This document shows, in pieces, positions 9,420 through 17,535 of a DNA stretch of 64,000 nucleotides (the first letter of the stretch is position 1; each line of letters begins with the position of its first letter). The stretch covers positions 1 to 64,000 of the forward strand of contig CALSTX010000010.1 of assembly GCA_943789375.1 (NCBI GenBank). Reading direction: 5' to 3'. The DNA is from an uncultured Opitutales bacterium (GTDB lineage: Bacteria; Verrucomicrobiota; Verrucomicrobiia; Opitutales; Seribacteraceae). The notes beneath the pieces were generated by a model that searched no databases, had not been told where the DNA came from, and saw nothing but the letters and a program-made list of their open reading frames with translations. Both the position numbers and the translations under genes were made by a program.

Positions 9420-9530
9420 CTTACCTTGCAGGCTTGTTATAAAAGCTAAAGGAATTGTTTTTTATTCCGCCCGTCGCTCGGTTCGTTTGGCCCGGCTCCG
9501 CCTCGGGTCAAGACTTTCCTCGCTTCTTCA

Positions 9531-10656
9531 TTACTGGCTTTTTTGGAAACCAACACGGAAGCCGATATTGCTGCTGCGGTGCTCGGGGTGTTGCTGTAGC
9601 GCTTAGCCGAACGCAGGTTCGCCCCGACGTTGTCCCAGGAACCACCCCGCCGGACCCGAGCCGAGCCCGATGCCGGGTCCGGTAGGATCGATTGTCGGAT
9701 TGTCCGTGGGGTACGCCGCTGCGAACCAGTCTGCGGTCCACTCCCAGACATTGCCGTGCATATCGAAAAAGCCCCAGGGGTTGGGCCCGTACTGCCCCAC
9801 TTCCCCGGTCTCATCAACTCCACTGGCACTGTAATTGGCGTGGGAGGAGTTGATATCATCACCCCAGGAGTAAACCGTGGTGGTGCCGGCACGGCAGGCA
9901 TATTCCCACTGGGATTCCGTGGGCAAGACATAGGCCCAGTCCGTGGGGATACGACCGGCATTGCGTTCCCGGATGGTCAGCTGTTCACAAAAAGCCAGGG
10001 CTTCCGTCCAGTTCAAATCTTCCACCGGACGGTCCCCATTGCTGGTGGCGTTAAATTCACTGGGGTTAAAGCCCATCACCGCCTCGTACTGGGCCTGGGT
10101 CACCTCATACTTGCCCAGGTAAAAACCCTGGGTGAGGGTGACATTGTGCTCAGTCTCCTCGGTCCGCCTCCCTGCCCGTCTCCGTGGTCGGGCTGCCCAT
10201 CACAAAGGTGCCGGGTTGCACCCAGATCATATCCAGGCTGACAGTGGCGTTGAGATCGGTGGCATGAGTGGCCGGCAGGCCGACATTTACCGTGCGGGTC
10301 ACATTGGCCTCATTGCCCGCGGCGTCCGAAACCGAATAAGTCAGGGTGTAAACACCGGTGGTGTTTACATCCACGGTACCGGTTCGGGTGATGGTATCGC
10401 TCAGGTTCCCGTCCAAAGTATCGGTGGCGGTGGCCCCCGGGTCCACCCAGGTAAGTCCCTTAAAGTGGGTAATGTTAGCATCCCCCAGAAGGGTGATGGC
10501 AGGGGCGGTGCTATCGGCCACGGTGACCGTGCGGGTGGCGGTACCGGTATTACCCGCGGCGTCCACCACGGTGTAGGTTAAGAGATAGGTACCGGTGGTG
10601 TTTACATCCACGGTGCCGGTGATGGTGATGGCATCGGTCAAATTTCCGTCACGCAC
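9531..10656 (-). pseudogene. DGR target, unit 3: two DUF5011 domains plus FGE-like domain with VR1, frameshifted
   Basis: The frame 10656-10150 has two Ig-like DUF5011 domains (DGNLTDAITITGTVDVNTTG and PAITLLGDANITHFKGLTW are typical) and the FGE start DMIWVQPGTFVMGSP. A shift near 10155 leads to the frame with GFYLGKYEVTQAQYEAVMG, VLPTESQWEYACRAG and NPWGFFDMHGNVWEW. A further shift at 9675 (CCC versus CC) enters VR1, RVRRGGSWDNVGANLRSAKR. One missing A in VR1 hides the natural end, IGFRVGFQKSQ with TAA at 9533-9531. The domain has the formylglycine-generating-enzyme/C-type-lectin fold used by many DGR targets for ligand display. No initiation site is evident, and the sequence reads on from unit 2, so it is probably the C-terminal third of one long protein. 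Confidence 0.8.
9547..9674 (-). repeat. DGR variable repeat VR1
   Basis: 128 bp aligned by hand to the template repeat shows 10 substitutions, all at template adenines (for example AAA to CGG, AAC to TAC, and two AAC to AGC), plus one missing adenine. No non-adenine site differs. It encodes the C-terminal strand of unit 3. The flank after GGTTT differs from VR2 and VR3, ending in a stop codon. Confidence 0.92.
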
Positions 10657-10770
10657 ATCGTGCCCCGCGGCGCCTGGCTCCGCCCAGGCTTGCCCGGCCT
10701 CACGCGTGAACCCTCGCTCCCCCGAACAAGTTCCAGTTCCGGGTCCGCCGTATCTGGCTGGACTGCCTGG
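10594..10770 (-). repeat. Internal direct repeat joining units 2 and 3 (copy at 11604-11775)
   Basis: This stretch is nearly identical to 11604-11775, sharing long runs such as CGAACAAGTTCCAGTT and GCGCCTGGCTCCGCCCAG on the plus strand. Each copy follows a variable repeat and encodes the linker plus the start of a DUF5011 domain (EAGQAWAEPGAAGHD). Together with the adjacent variable repeats this marks recent tandem duplication of the FGE unit. The copies differ by a few substitutions and one base in length. Confidence 0.75.
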
Positions 10771-11785
10771 AAACCAACACGGAAGCCGATATGCGTTGCG
10801 GGAGCTCGGGGGGTGCTGTAGCGCTTAGCCGAACGAAGGCTCGCCCCGTCGTGTCCAGGAACCACCCCGCCGAACCCGATGCGAGCCCGATGCCGGACCC
10901 GTCGGGATCAACCACCGGGTTGCCGCTGGGATAGGCCGCCTGGTACCAGTCTGCGGTCCACTCCCACACATTTCCATGCATATCAAAAAAGCCCCAGGGG
11001 TTGGCCGCATATTGCCCCACATCGCGGGTTTGCTTAAAATCGTTTCCATCATTAGCACCGCCGTCCCAGTTGTAATTCGCATTCGAGCTGGCAATGGTCG
11101 CCCCCCATGAGTAAGCAGTAGTCGTACCTGCCCGACTCGCATATTCCCACTGCGACTCGGTCGGCAAAACATAAGCCCAACCGGCTGGAATGTTTGCCGA
11201 TTGCTGAGCATTCAAACGGGTAATAAAAACTTGGGCATCTTCCCAACTGACTTTTTCCACCGGTCGGTTCGGGTTATTCGGCCACTCACTCGGCTTGGCA
11301 CTCAGGCTATTGGTATTACCAGTCATCACCGCCTCGTACTGAGCCTGAGTAACCTCGTACTTGCCGAGGTAAAACCCTTTGGTCAGGGACACATTATGCT
11401 CTTGCTCCTTGGATGCCTCTCGTCCCGCTTCCGTGGTCGGGCTACCCATAGTAAAGGTGCCTGCAGGTACCCACAGCATATCCATCGCCACGGTGGCATT
11501 GAGGTCCACCGAGCGGTTGCCCACCACCGTGACGGTTCGGTTGGCAGTGGCGGTATTACCCGCGGCATCCGCCACGGAGTAGGTTAACACATAGGTACCC
11601 GTTGTGTTCATATCCACCGTACCGGTGATGGTGATGGAAGCAGTCAAATTTCCGTCCCGCGCATCGTGCCCCGCGGCGCCTGGCTCCGCCCAGGCTTGCC
11701 CGGCCTCACGCGTCACACTCGCTCCCCCGAACAAGTTCCAGTTCGGGATTCGCCGTGTCTGGCTGGACTGCTTGGAAACCAACAC
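10700..11785 (-). CDS. DGR target, unit 2: DUF5011 plus FGE-like domain with VR2
   Basis: A 361-residue open frame without a convincing start. It opens in the linker after VR3 and runs through one DUF5011 domain (DGNLTASITITGTVDMNTTG) into a full FGE/SUMF1-type domain: WVPAGTFTMGSP, GFYLGKYEVTQAQYEAVM, NRPVEKVSWEDAQVF, VLPTESQWEYASRAGTTTAY, NPWGFFDMHGNVWEWTADWY. The true reading frame is lost at about 10900, where an extra G gives SGIGLASG instead of GPASGS. VR2 itself lacks five bases, so the nominal C-terminus is out of frame. The alternative frame over VR2 reads GASLRSAKRYS and IGFRVGFQAVQPD. It overlaps unit 1 in another frame and probably continues it after one indel near 11722. Confidence 0.72.
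   Translation of the reverse strand: MLVSKQSSQTRRIPNWNLFGGASVTREAGQAWAEPGAAGHDARDGNLTASITITGTVDMNTTGTYVLTYSVADAAGNTATANRTVTVVGNRSVDLNATVAMDMLWVPAGTFTMGSPTTEAGREASKEQEHNVSLTKGFYLGKYEVTQAQYEAVMTGNTNSLSAKPSEWPNNPNRPVEKVSWEDAQVFITRLNAQQSANIPAGWAYVLPTESQWEYASRAGTTTAYSWGATIASSNANYNWDGGANDGNDFKQTRDVGQYAANPWGFFDMHGNVWEWTADWYQAAYPSGNPVVDPDGSGIGLASGSAGWFLDTTGRAFVRLSATAPPELPQRISASVLVSRQSSQIRRTRNWNLFGGARVHA
10771..10894 (-). repeat. DGR variable repeat VR2
   Basis: 124 bp aligned by hand to the template repeat shows about 12 substitutions. Ten are at template adenines and two are elsewhere (one C to T, one G to T). Five bases are missing, all opposite template adenines, two of them in the AACAAC stretch. 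The 3' flank is nearly identical to that of VR3. Confidence 0.88.
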
Positions 11786-13535
11786 GGAAGCCGATGCGTG
11801 AGTGCGGTGCTCGGGGGGTGCTGTGCGCTAGCCGAACGCAGGTCCGCCCCGGCGTTGTACCAGGAACCACCCCGATGACCCGAGTCGAGCCCGATGCCGG
11901 ACCGACAGGATCGGTGAGGGCACCACCCGGGTAGTTTGCTTTCCAGTCATGGACCCATTCCCACACATTGCCGTGCATATCAAAAAAGCCCCAGGGGTTG
12001 GCAGAAAACTGACCAATCTCCACGGTTTGCTTAGAATCATTTCCATCATTCGCACCACCGTCCCAATTGTAATTGGCACGGGAGGAATTGATATCATTAC
12101 CCCAGGAGTAGATCGTGGAAGTACCGGCCCGGCAGGCATATTCCCACTGGGCTTCCGTGGGCAGGGCATATTCCCAGCCGGCAGGCAGGCGACCGGCGGT
12201 CTGCTCGATGGCATTGAGCTGGGCAAGAAAGACCTGGGCATCTTCCCAGGATACTTTCTCCACCGGTCGGTTGCTTCCCTTAAACTGGCTGGGGTCCGCA
12301 CCCAAGCCCTCGCTGTTCCCATTCATCACCGTCTGGTACTGGGCCTGGGTGACCTCATACTTACCCAGGTAAAACCCATGGGTCAGGGTGACCGTATGCG
12401 GGGTCTCATCCCCGCCACGGCCGGGCTCATTGGCAGGGCTGCCCATGGTGAAGGTGCCCGGGGGGCAGAAAATCATTTCCAGCCCAATCGAGGAAACTGT
12501 GTGATAAGGCGGGGTCGCGTCCACTTTTAATTCGGTTGCCGGTGTCGTCACCGTGCCAAAATCATTGCTCACCACCAGGGTGTAATTCCCATCGTGCAAA
12601 CTGCCGTTTACATCCGGTATCACATAACGCTTCTGGGTGGCTCCGGGGATCGCCTCCCCGTCCCTGTACCACTGGTAAGATAAATACTTCCCCTCCGCCC
12701 GGGATTGTAAGATGACCCGCTGCCCGTGAAACACAAGGCCCGGGGCCTCCGGGGACTGCATAACCTCAGGGCGGAGATATTTTAAAACCTGCTCATTTAA
12801 CTGGGCGGTGGTGATGGTGTTTGGGGCCAAGTTGGAAGCGGTGATGGTGCGATTGAGGTCCGCCCGGACATCAGCGGGTAACATTTCACGGGTGATAGTT
12901 TTAGTAAGATCCGACAAAACATCCTGCCCAAGCATCTGCTTGGTCACCGTACGGTTGAGATCGGCACGAAGATCGGCGGATAGCATATCACGGGTTATAC
13001 TTGAGGATGGGGGTGCTGATACTGAATCAGTCCCTGTGCCATGTGCGGTCTTGTTCAAATCCGCAAGCACTTCGTCATTCAGCATGGAACGGGTGATGGC
13101 ACCGGGGCTTACCCGTTCCGATACTTTTGCCATCTTGGCCCACTCCGCCACCAGGGCACGGGGGGTGGCAGTGATCACCTGGTCAGGGGCAAGGTGCTGA
13201 AGCTCATCCCCTTCCTCGAATTTAAACTCCACCCGCAAATAAAGCTCCTCATGCTCCAAAAATAACTCAGGCGGGAGAGGAGTCATCCCCTGCCCTCCCA
13301 GTAACACATGATAGCGGCCATTGCGGATCGGCACCTGGATGGTGTCACCCGATCCTTCCCCGTTTTGCCAATAAGTGGTGCCCTGCCCATCGTACAGAGA
13401 AAAACGAAACTGGGCTTCCCCAAAATAGTTCACCCCGCGTACCGAAATCTTACCGGTGTAAGGAACCGGGGCGACCGCCTTCAATAAGACCGAAAACAGG
13501 AACGAGAAAAGAAAAAAGAAAAAGGCAGGTTTCAT
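11706..13535 (-). CDS. DGR target, unit 1: secreted protein with coiled repeats, Ig-like and FGE-like domain with VR3
   Basis: A 609-residue frame with ATG at 13535 and a signal peptide (residues 1-20). A beta-rich head spans about 22-135. Repeats of the type ITREML-x-ADVRADLNRT lie at about 146-250. An Ig-like domain (GKYLSYQWYRDGEAIPGA) covers about 262-338. An FGE/SUMF1-type domain starts near 348 (FCPPGTFTMGSP, GKYEVTQAQYQTVM, LPTEAQWEYACRAG, NPWGFFDMHGNVWEW) and ends in VR3. Six bases are missing in VR3, so its middle is read out of frame but IGFRVGF is recovered. The catalytic Cys pair of true formylglycine-generating enzymes is absent, so this is a binding domain. It continues into unit 2 if one base is corrected near 11722. 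Confidence 0.85.
   Translation of the reverse strand: MKPAFFFFLFSFLFSVLLKAVAPVPYTGKISVRGVNYFGEAQFRFSLYDGQGTTYWQNGEGSGDTIQVPIRNGRYHVLLGGQGMTPLPPELFLEHEELYLRVEFKFEEGDELQHLAPDQVITATPRALVAEWAKMAKVSERVSPGAITRSMLNDEVLADLNKTAHGTGTDSVSAPPSSSITRDMLSADLRADLNRTVTKQMLGQDVLSDLTKTITREMLPADVRADLNRTITASNLAPNTITTAQLNEQVLKYLRPEVMQSPEAPGLVFHGQRVILQSRAEGKYLSYQWYRDGEAIPGATQKRYVIPDVNGSLHDGNYTLVVSNDFGTVTTPATELKVDATPPYHTVSSIGLEMIFCPPGTFTMGSPANEPGRGGDETPHTVTLTHGFYLGKYEVTQAQYQTVMNGNSEGLGADPSQFKGSNRPVEKVSWEDAQVFLAQLNAIEQTAGRLPAGWEYALPTEAQWEYACRAGTSTIYSWGNDINSSRANYNWDGGANDGNDSKQTVEIGQFSANPWGFFDMHGNVWEWVHDWKANYPGGALTDPVGPASGSTRVIGVVPGTTPGRTCVRLAHSTPRAPHSRIGFRVGFQAVQPDTANPELELVRGSECDA
11776..11898 (-). repeat. DGR variable repeat VR3
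   Basis: 123 bp aligned by hand to the template repeat shows about 11 substitutions, ten at template adenines. Six bases are missing, five opposite adenines. The net loss of six keeps the flanking frame. The upstream boundary (GGCATCGGGCTCG) and downstream boundary (GGCTTCCGTGTTGGTTT) are identical to the template. The segment between AACCGC and ATCGG aligns least clearly. Confidence 0.88.
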
Positions 13536-13822
13536 AGGTTATGAGTGAAAGAACTTTCCCCGATGAGTCAACTCCTAGAAATTCGCCGGTTAAGGTGCGA
13601 GAGAATGACTCGGGTGACTTAAAACTTTCTTTGCATGGTTAAGGGTATGACTCCAACTCCAAGCACTACCCCTTTCGCCATCACAAGGTTGACAGGAGAC
13701 AATCCATAAAGCACGACGGTATAATCCAAAGGAGGCTTATCAAGCTGAAGGTCCACGGGAAATAAACATTGTCCTAAAAATTTGACTTTTTGATATTTGG
13801 CTTTTGTTTTATATATCAAATT
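13536..13822. other. Divergent intergenic region between DGR target and IclR gene
   Basis: About 290 bases holding the promoters of two divergent transcription units. A TTGACT at 13782-13787 and the A/T-rich TATATA at 13810-13815 are spaced too widely (22 nt) for a standard promoter. A perfect inverted repeat lies at 13789-13820. An open stretch on the minus strand (13819-13619) has no recognisable similarity and no supporting signal. Confidence 0.4.
13789..13820. promoter_or_regulatory. Inverted repeat upstream of the IclR-family gene
   Basis: TTTGATAT (13789-13796) and ATATCAAA (13813-13820) form a perfect 8-bp inverted repeat with a 16-nt spacer, directly before the regulator's start at 13823. 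Many IclR-family regulators bind palindromes overlapping their own promoter, so autoregulation is plausible. Confidence 0.35.
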
Positions 13823-14611
13823 ATGTCATCATCCGCTGAAAAATATAATGTGCCCGGTTTGGACAGAGCCCTGTCTGTTGTGGAACTATTAAACAGCCAT
13901 GCCAACGGTCTTTCCGTCAATGAGGTGGCCGCCACGCTCAGCCTGCCGGTCAACAGTGTCTACCGAATCATGACGACCTTGGAGAGAAGGCGGTATATCA
14001 GGAAAAAAAAGGAAGGCACCGGCTATGTCCTGACCGAGAAATTACTGAGCTTGGCCACGCCGGTAACGGGGGATCCCTCCTTTATCGAATCCTCCATGCC
14101 CTACCTCTACAAGCTACGAGACCAGACCATGGAGAGCGTGCTCATTGGCACAATTGCGGGCAAGGAAGGCATCGTACTGGAACAGATTGAAGGCTTACAC
14201 CCTTTCAGCTTCCGGGTAAAACCCGGTCTTCGTTTCCCCCTGCACACCTCCGCTCCGGGAAAAGCGTATCTGGCCAACTTAAGTGAACCCAGGCGAAACA
14301 AGCTGATACCCACTTTGGAACTCAAACGGTTTACCCAAAACACCATCACCGACCCGAAAAAACTGCTTAAGGAGTGCGTTTCCATTGGCAAAAACGGCTA
14401 CGCGGTGGACCGGGAAGAGGAAATGGAAGGTCAGGTTTGCATAGGAAGCGTTGTGAAAAATGGAAAAAACAACCTGGCGGGTGCCATCTGGCTGGTCGCC
14501 CCCACCAACCGGATAAACCAGGAAAAGATCAAGGAATTTGGTTCCCTAATCCGCCAGGCGACTGATGCCATTTCCACAGACCTGGGCTATCTCTCTTTTA
14601 AAGCTGCGTAG
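13823..14611 (+). CDS. IclR family transcriptional regulator
   Basis: About 262 residues from the ATG at 13823, chosen because residues encoded upstream do not belong to the family. The N-terminal winged helix-turn-helix (GLDRALSVVELLNSHANGLS, then VNEVAATLSLPVNSVYRIMT) is followed by the IclR effector domain with PFSFRVKPGLRFPLHTSAPGKAYLA and the C-terminal GYAVDREEEMEGQVCIGSVV typical of the family. It would bind a small carbon-source effector. It is 12 nt upstream of the DUF1549/1553 gene and the DUF1501 gene, so it probably controls that operon. An inverted repeat lies just upstream of its start. Confidence 0.9.
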   Translation: MSSSAEKYNVPGLDRALSVVELLNSHANGLSVNEVAATLSLPVNSVYRIMTTLERRRYIRKKKEGTGYVLTEKLLSLATPVTGDPSFIESSMPYLYKLRDQTMESVLIGTIAGKEGIVLEQIEGLHPFSFRVKPGLRFPLHTSAPGKAYLANLSEPRRNKLIPTLELKRFTQNTITDPKKLLKECVSIGKNGYAVDREEEMEGQVCIGSVVKNGKNNLAGAIWLVAPTNRINQEKIKEFGSLIRQATDAISTDLGYLSFKAA

Positions 14612-14623
14612 ACCTATTGCTTC

Positions 14624-17533
14624 ATGAATGTCTTCAAATATCTGTTTCTGACTGCCTCCGGGCTTTCCGCTGCCGCCCTTTTTGCGGAGCGGGAATACAC
14701 CGATGAACAGGTTGCATTCTGGGAGGATGATGCATTTCCTGTTCTGGAGGAAAACTGTTGGAGTTGCCACGGGGTTTCAAAAAAAATCCGGGGCGGGCTG
14801 GTTTTAACCACCTTAGAGGGTGTCCTCAAAGGCGGAGAGTTTGGCCCGGCCGTCGATTTAAAGAACCCAGCAAGCAGCCTCCTTCTGAAGATGACTTCCC
14901 ACCAGGATAAGGATCATGAGATGCCACCCGACGGCAAGATGGCGGACGAGGATATTGCCGTGCTTGCCAAATGGATCGAGCTGGGTGTTCCCTTCCCTGA
15001 GGCCGATGAGGTGAAACCAAAGGGGCAAGTGGTACACCACGGAGCGGACTATGAAAAGGGGAAGCAGCATTGGGGTTTCAAAAAAGCCGATAAGCCTGCC
15101 CTGCCAGATCAATCCCTGGGCTCCCATCCCATTGACCGCTTTATAAACCATCGCCTTAAGAACGCTCAACTCCAGGCCAATTCCAAAGCTGTGGATCCTG
15201 TTTTGATCCGCAGGGTTTATTATGACCTAACTGGACTTCCGCCCAGTCCCACCGAAGTGGAAGCTTATGTGAAAGACCAAAGTGGGGATAAATTCAGTAA
15301 GCTGATCGACCGCCTGCTTACCTCTCCACACTACGGGGAAAAATGGGGCAGGCACTGGCTCGACCTGGTGCGCTATGCGGAAACCAACGGGTATGAACGC
15401 GATGGGAATAAGCCGGAAATCTGGCGGTACCGGGACTATGTGATAGATGCCTTTAACCAGAATAAGCCCTATGACCGCCTCGTTCTTGAGCACATTGCCG
15501 GGGATGAACTGCCCGATGCCGATGCCGCAACCATCACCGCCACCGGATATCAGCGCCTCGGCGTCTGGGATGATGAACCTGCCGACCGTACCCTCGCGAA
15601 ATTTGATTACCTGGATGATATCGTCCGTACCTCGGGGGAGGTCTTTCTGGGTATGACCATCGGGTGTGCCCGTTGCCACGACCACAAGATCGACCCGATC
15701 TCGGCAAAGGATTATTACTCCATGCTCTCTTTTTTTGCCGATGTTACACCGCACCGCCAGGCCCAGGCCAATCTGGTTCAGGTGGATTCTAAAAATCCCG
15801 ATCCTCAGGCTCTGCAAACTCGTAGAAATTGGGAAAACCGAAGGAACCAGCTCCAGAAAAGTGTGCAATCTTTGAAAAGCGAATTCTTTGCGAAATTGGA
15901 CACGAAGTATCTTCCTTCCCCCATTCTCAACCTAACCGATGCCCGAGCGGGTGGACTTGACTGGAAGTACTCTTTGAAGAATCCGGGGGATGCCTGGGAG
16001 ACCAACGGGTTTGGAGATGCTGATTGGCAAGTTGGGAAGTCCGGCTTTGGTTTGAGAGGCACCCCAGGCTCGATCGTTACTACCGAGTGGAAAACCAAGG
16101 ATATTTGGTTACGCCACAAATTCGGCTTGGCCGAGTTGCCCAAATCACTCTTTCTCTCCTTTCATCACGACGAGGATATTACCGTATTTCTGAATGGGCG
16201 GCAGGTGTTGCACCGAACAGGATACTCCACCTACTACCAGACTGAGGATGTTACCAAGTCTGCGATTTCTGCTTTGCAGACCGGTCAGAATGTACTGGCG
16301 GTACATGTGAAGCAAACCATTGGCGGCCAGTTTTTTGATCTTTCTCTCCGTGGGTTTTCCAAGCCTATAAATTTGGACCATCTTCTAAATAAGCATGGAG
16401 CCGAAGTTTTGACTGGCAGGCGGTTTGACCTTTATAAAAAAGACACAGGTACACTTGCCAAGCATCTGAAAACAGAGCCGTCAGCTTCTCAATACCCAGT
16501 ACTGGCGGTGGCAGAAAGTGGCAACCACCCCATTCATGTTCTCCGCCGCGGTAACCCCGCATTGCCCGGCCCCCTGGTTTCTCCCGCTTTCCCCAGTATT
16601 CTGGATGATACCACCGCCGAAGTTCCTCCATCCTACAAAACCAACAAGTCGAGTGGGCGCCGCCGGGTGCTTGCCGAGTGGTTGGCCTCAGCCGACAACC
16701 CCATGACCGCCCGGGTCATGGTCAACCGGATCTGGCAGTATCACTTTGGCCGCGGTATCGTGCGTTCCTCCAATGATTTTGGCCTTCAGGGAGACGACCC
16801 CACCCACCCGGACCTGCTCAACTGGCTGGCTCACCAATTCATGGAATCCGGCTGGGATATCAAGGCGATGCACCGACTGATTATGTCATCGGATGCCTAC
16901 CGGCGTTCCTCCGCTCCACAGGATCAGGCCCTGGCCAAGGACCCGTTAAATGACCTGTTCTGGCGCTTTGATATGCGCCGCTTGCAGGCGGAGGAGGTAC
17001 GCGACTCTATCCTTGCCGCCCGGGGAAGCCTTAATTTGCAGATGGGTGGCCCCAGTGTTACCCCGCCCCTGCCTGCGATTGTCCTGGCTACCTCATCTCA
17101 ACCGAGTAAGGCATGGGGCAAATCCACTCCCGCACAGGCAAACCGAAGGAGTGTTTATGTAAAAGTAAAGCGCTCTTTACAGGACCCCATTTTACTGAGC
17201 CACGACGCCGCAGACACGGATACCACCTGTCCGGTTCGCTTCACCACAACGGTACCGACGCAGGCACTGACCATGATCAATGGGGCATTTGTAAATGACT
17301 CGGCCCTTACCTTTGCCGAACGCATCCGCAGGCAGGCAGGCGATTCCCTGCAGGATCAAATCAGGCATGGGTTGTCGGTTGTTTTTTCCCGCACTCCACG
17401 ACCCGAAGAGGTGAAGGCCGGAGTGAGGATGGTGGAGGAGGTAAAAACCGCGGGAAATCTTTCCGACAAGGATGCCCTGGACCGCTTTGCCTTGCTCGCC
17501 CTTAACCTCAATGAATTTATCTACCTGGACTGA
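14624..17533 (+). CDS. Secreted PSCyt1/DUF1549/DUF1553 protein with jelly-roll insertion
   Basis: 969 residues, signal peptide about 1-21. A planctomycete-type cytochrome c domain follows with haem site CWSCH (45-49) and a likely axial Met in HEMPPDGK (about 100). The DUF1549 domain begins near HPIDRFINHRL and includes RRVYYDLTGLPPSP and YGEKWGRHWLDLVRYAET. Between DUF1549 and DUF1553 an extra segment (about 445-585, WQVGKSGFGLRG, DITVFLNGRQVLHR, GQNVLAVHVKQ) resembles the galactose-binding/jelly-roll domain of glycoside hydrolases. DUF1553 follows (RRVLAEWLASADNPMTARVM). The family is abundant in Planctomycetes and Verrucomicrobia, paired with DUF1501, and biochemically undefined. It is followed after 2 nt by its DUF1501 partner. 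Confidence 0.9.
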   Translation: MNVFKYLFLTASGLSAAALFAEREYTDEQVAFWEDDAFPVLEENCWSCHGVSKKIRGGLVLTTLEGVLKGGEFGPAVDLKNPASSLLLKMTSHQDKDHEMPPDGKMADEDIAVLAKWIELGVPFPEADEVKPKGQVVHHGADYEKGKQHWGFKKADKPALPDQSLGSHPIDRFINHRLKNAQLQANSKAVDPVLIRRVYYDLTGLPPSPTEVEAYVKDQSGDKFSKLIDRLLTSPHYGEKWGRHWLDLVRYAETNGYERDGNKPEIWRYRDYVIDAFNQNKPYDRLVLEHIAGDELPDADAATITATGYQRLGVWDDEPADRTLAKFDYLDDIVRTSGEVFLGMTIGCARCHDHKIDPISAKDYYSMLSFFADVTPHRQAQANLVQVDSKNPDPQALQTRRNWENRRNQLQKSVQSLKSEFFAKLDTKYLPSPILNLTDARAGGLDWKYSLKNPGDAWETNGFGDADWQVGKSGFGLRGTPGSIVTTEWKTKDIWLRHKFGLAELPKSLFLSFHHDEDITVFLNGRQVLHRTGYSTYYQTEDVTKSAISALQTGQNVLAVHVKQTIGGQFFDLSLRGFSKPINLDHLLNKHGAEVLTGRRFDLYKKDTGTLAKHLKTEPSASQYPVLAVAESGNHPIHVLRRGNPALPGPLVSPAFPSILDDTTAEVPPSYKTNKSSGRRRVLAEWLASADNPMTARVMVNRIWQYHFGRGIVRSSNDFGLQGDDPTHPDLLNWLAHQFMESGWDIKAMHRLIMSSDAYRRSSAPQDQALAKDPLNDLFWRFDMRRLQAEEVRDSILAARGSLNLQMGGPSVTPPLPAIVLATSSQPSKAWGKSTPAQANRRSVYVKVKRSLQDPILLSHDAADTDTTCPVRFTTTVPTQALTMINGAFVNDSALTFAERIRRQAGDSLQDQIRHGLSVVFSRTPRPEEVKAGVRMVEEVKTAGNLSDKDALDRFALLALNLNEFIYLD

Positions 17534-17535
17534 AT

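Noticed and set aside
9630..10241. Plus-strand frames of 203 aa and others up to 13.2 kb
   Set aside because: Antisense to the FGE-like domains; glycine-rich translations without any motif. The minus strand shows ordered domain motifs.
9531..13535. FGE-like domains as genuine sulfatase-maturing enzymes
   Set aside because: The conserved cysteine pair is missing from the template and all three variable copies, and the domains end in DGR variable repeats.
13619..13819. 66-aa minus-strand frame upstream of the IclR gene
   Set aside because: No recognisable similarity, no signal peptide or ribosome site, and it occupies the promoter region of the divergent regulator.
15227..15868. 213-aa minus-strand frame inside the DUF1549 gene
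   Set aside because: Antisense to a fully conserved coding region; no motif.
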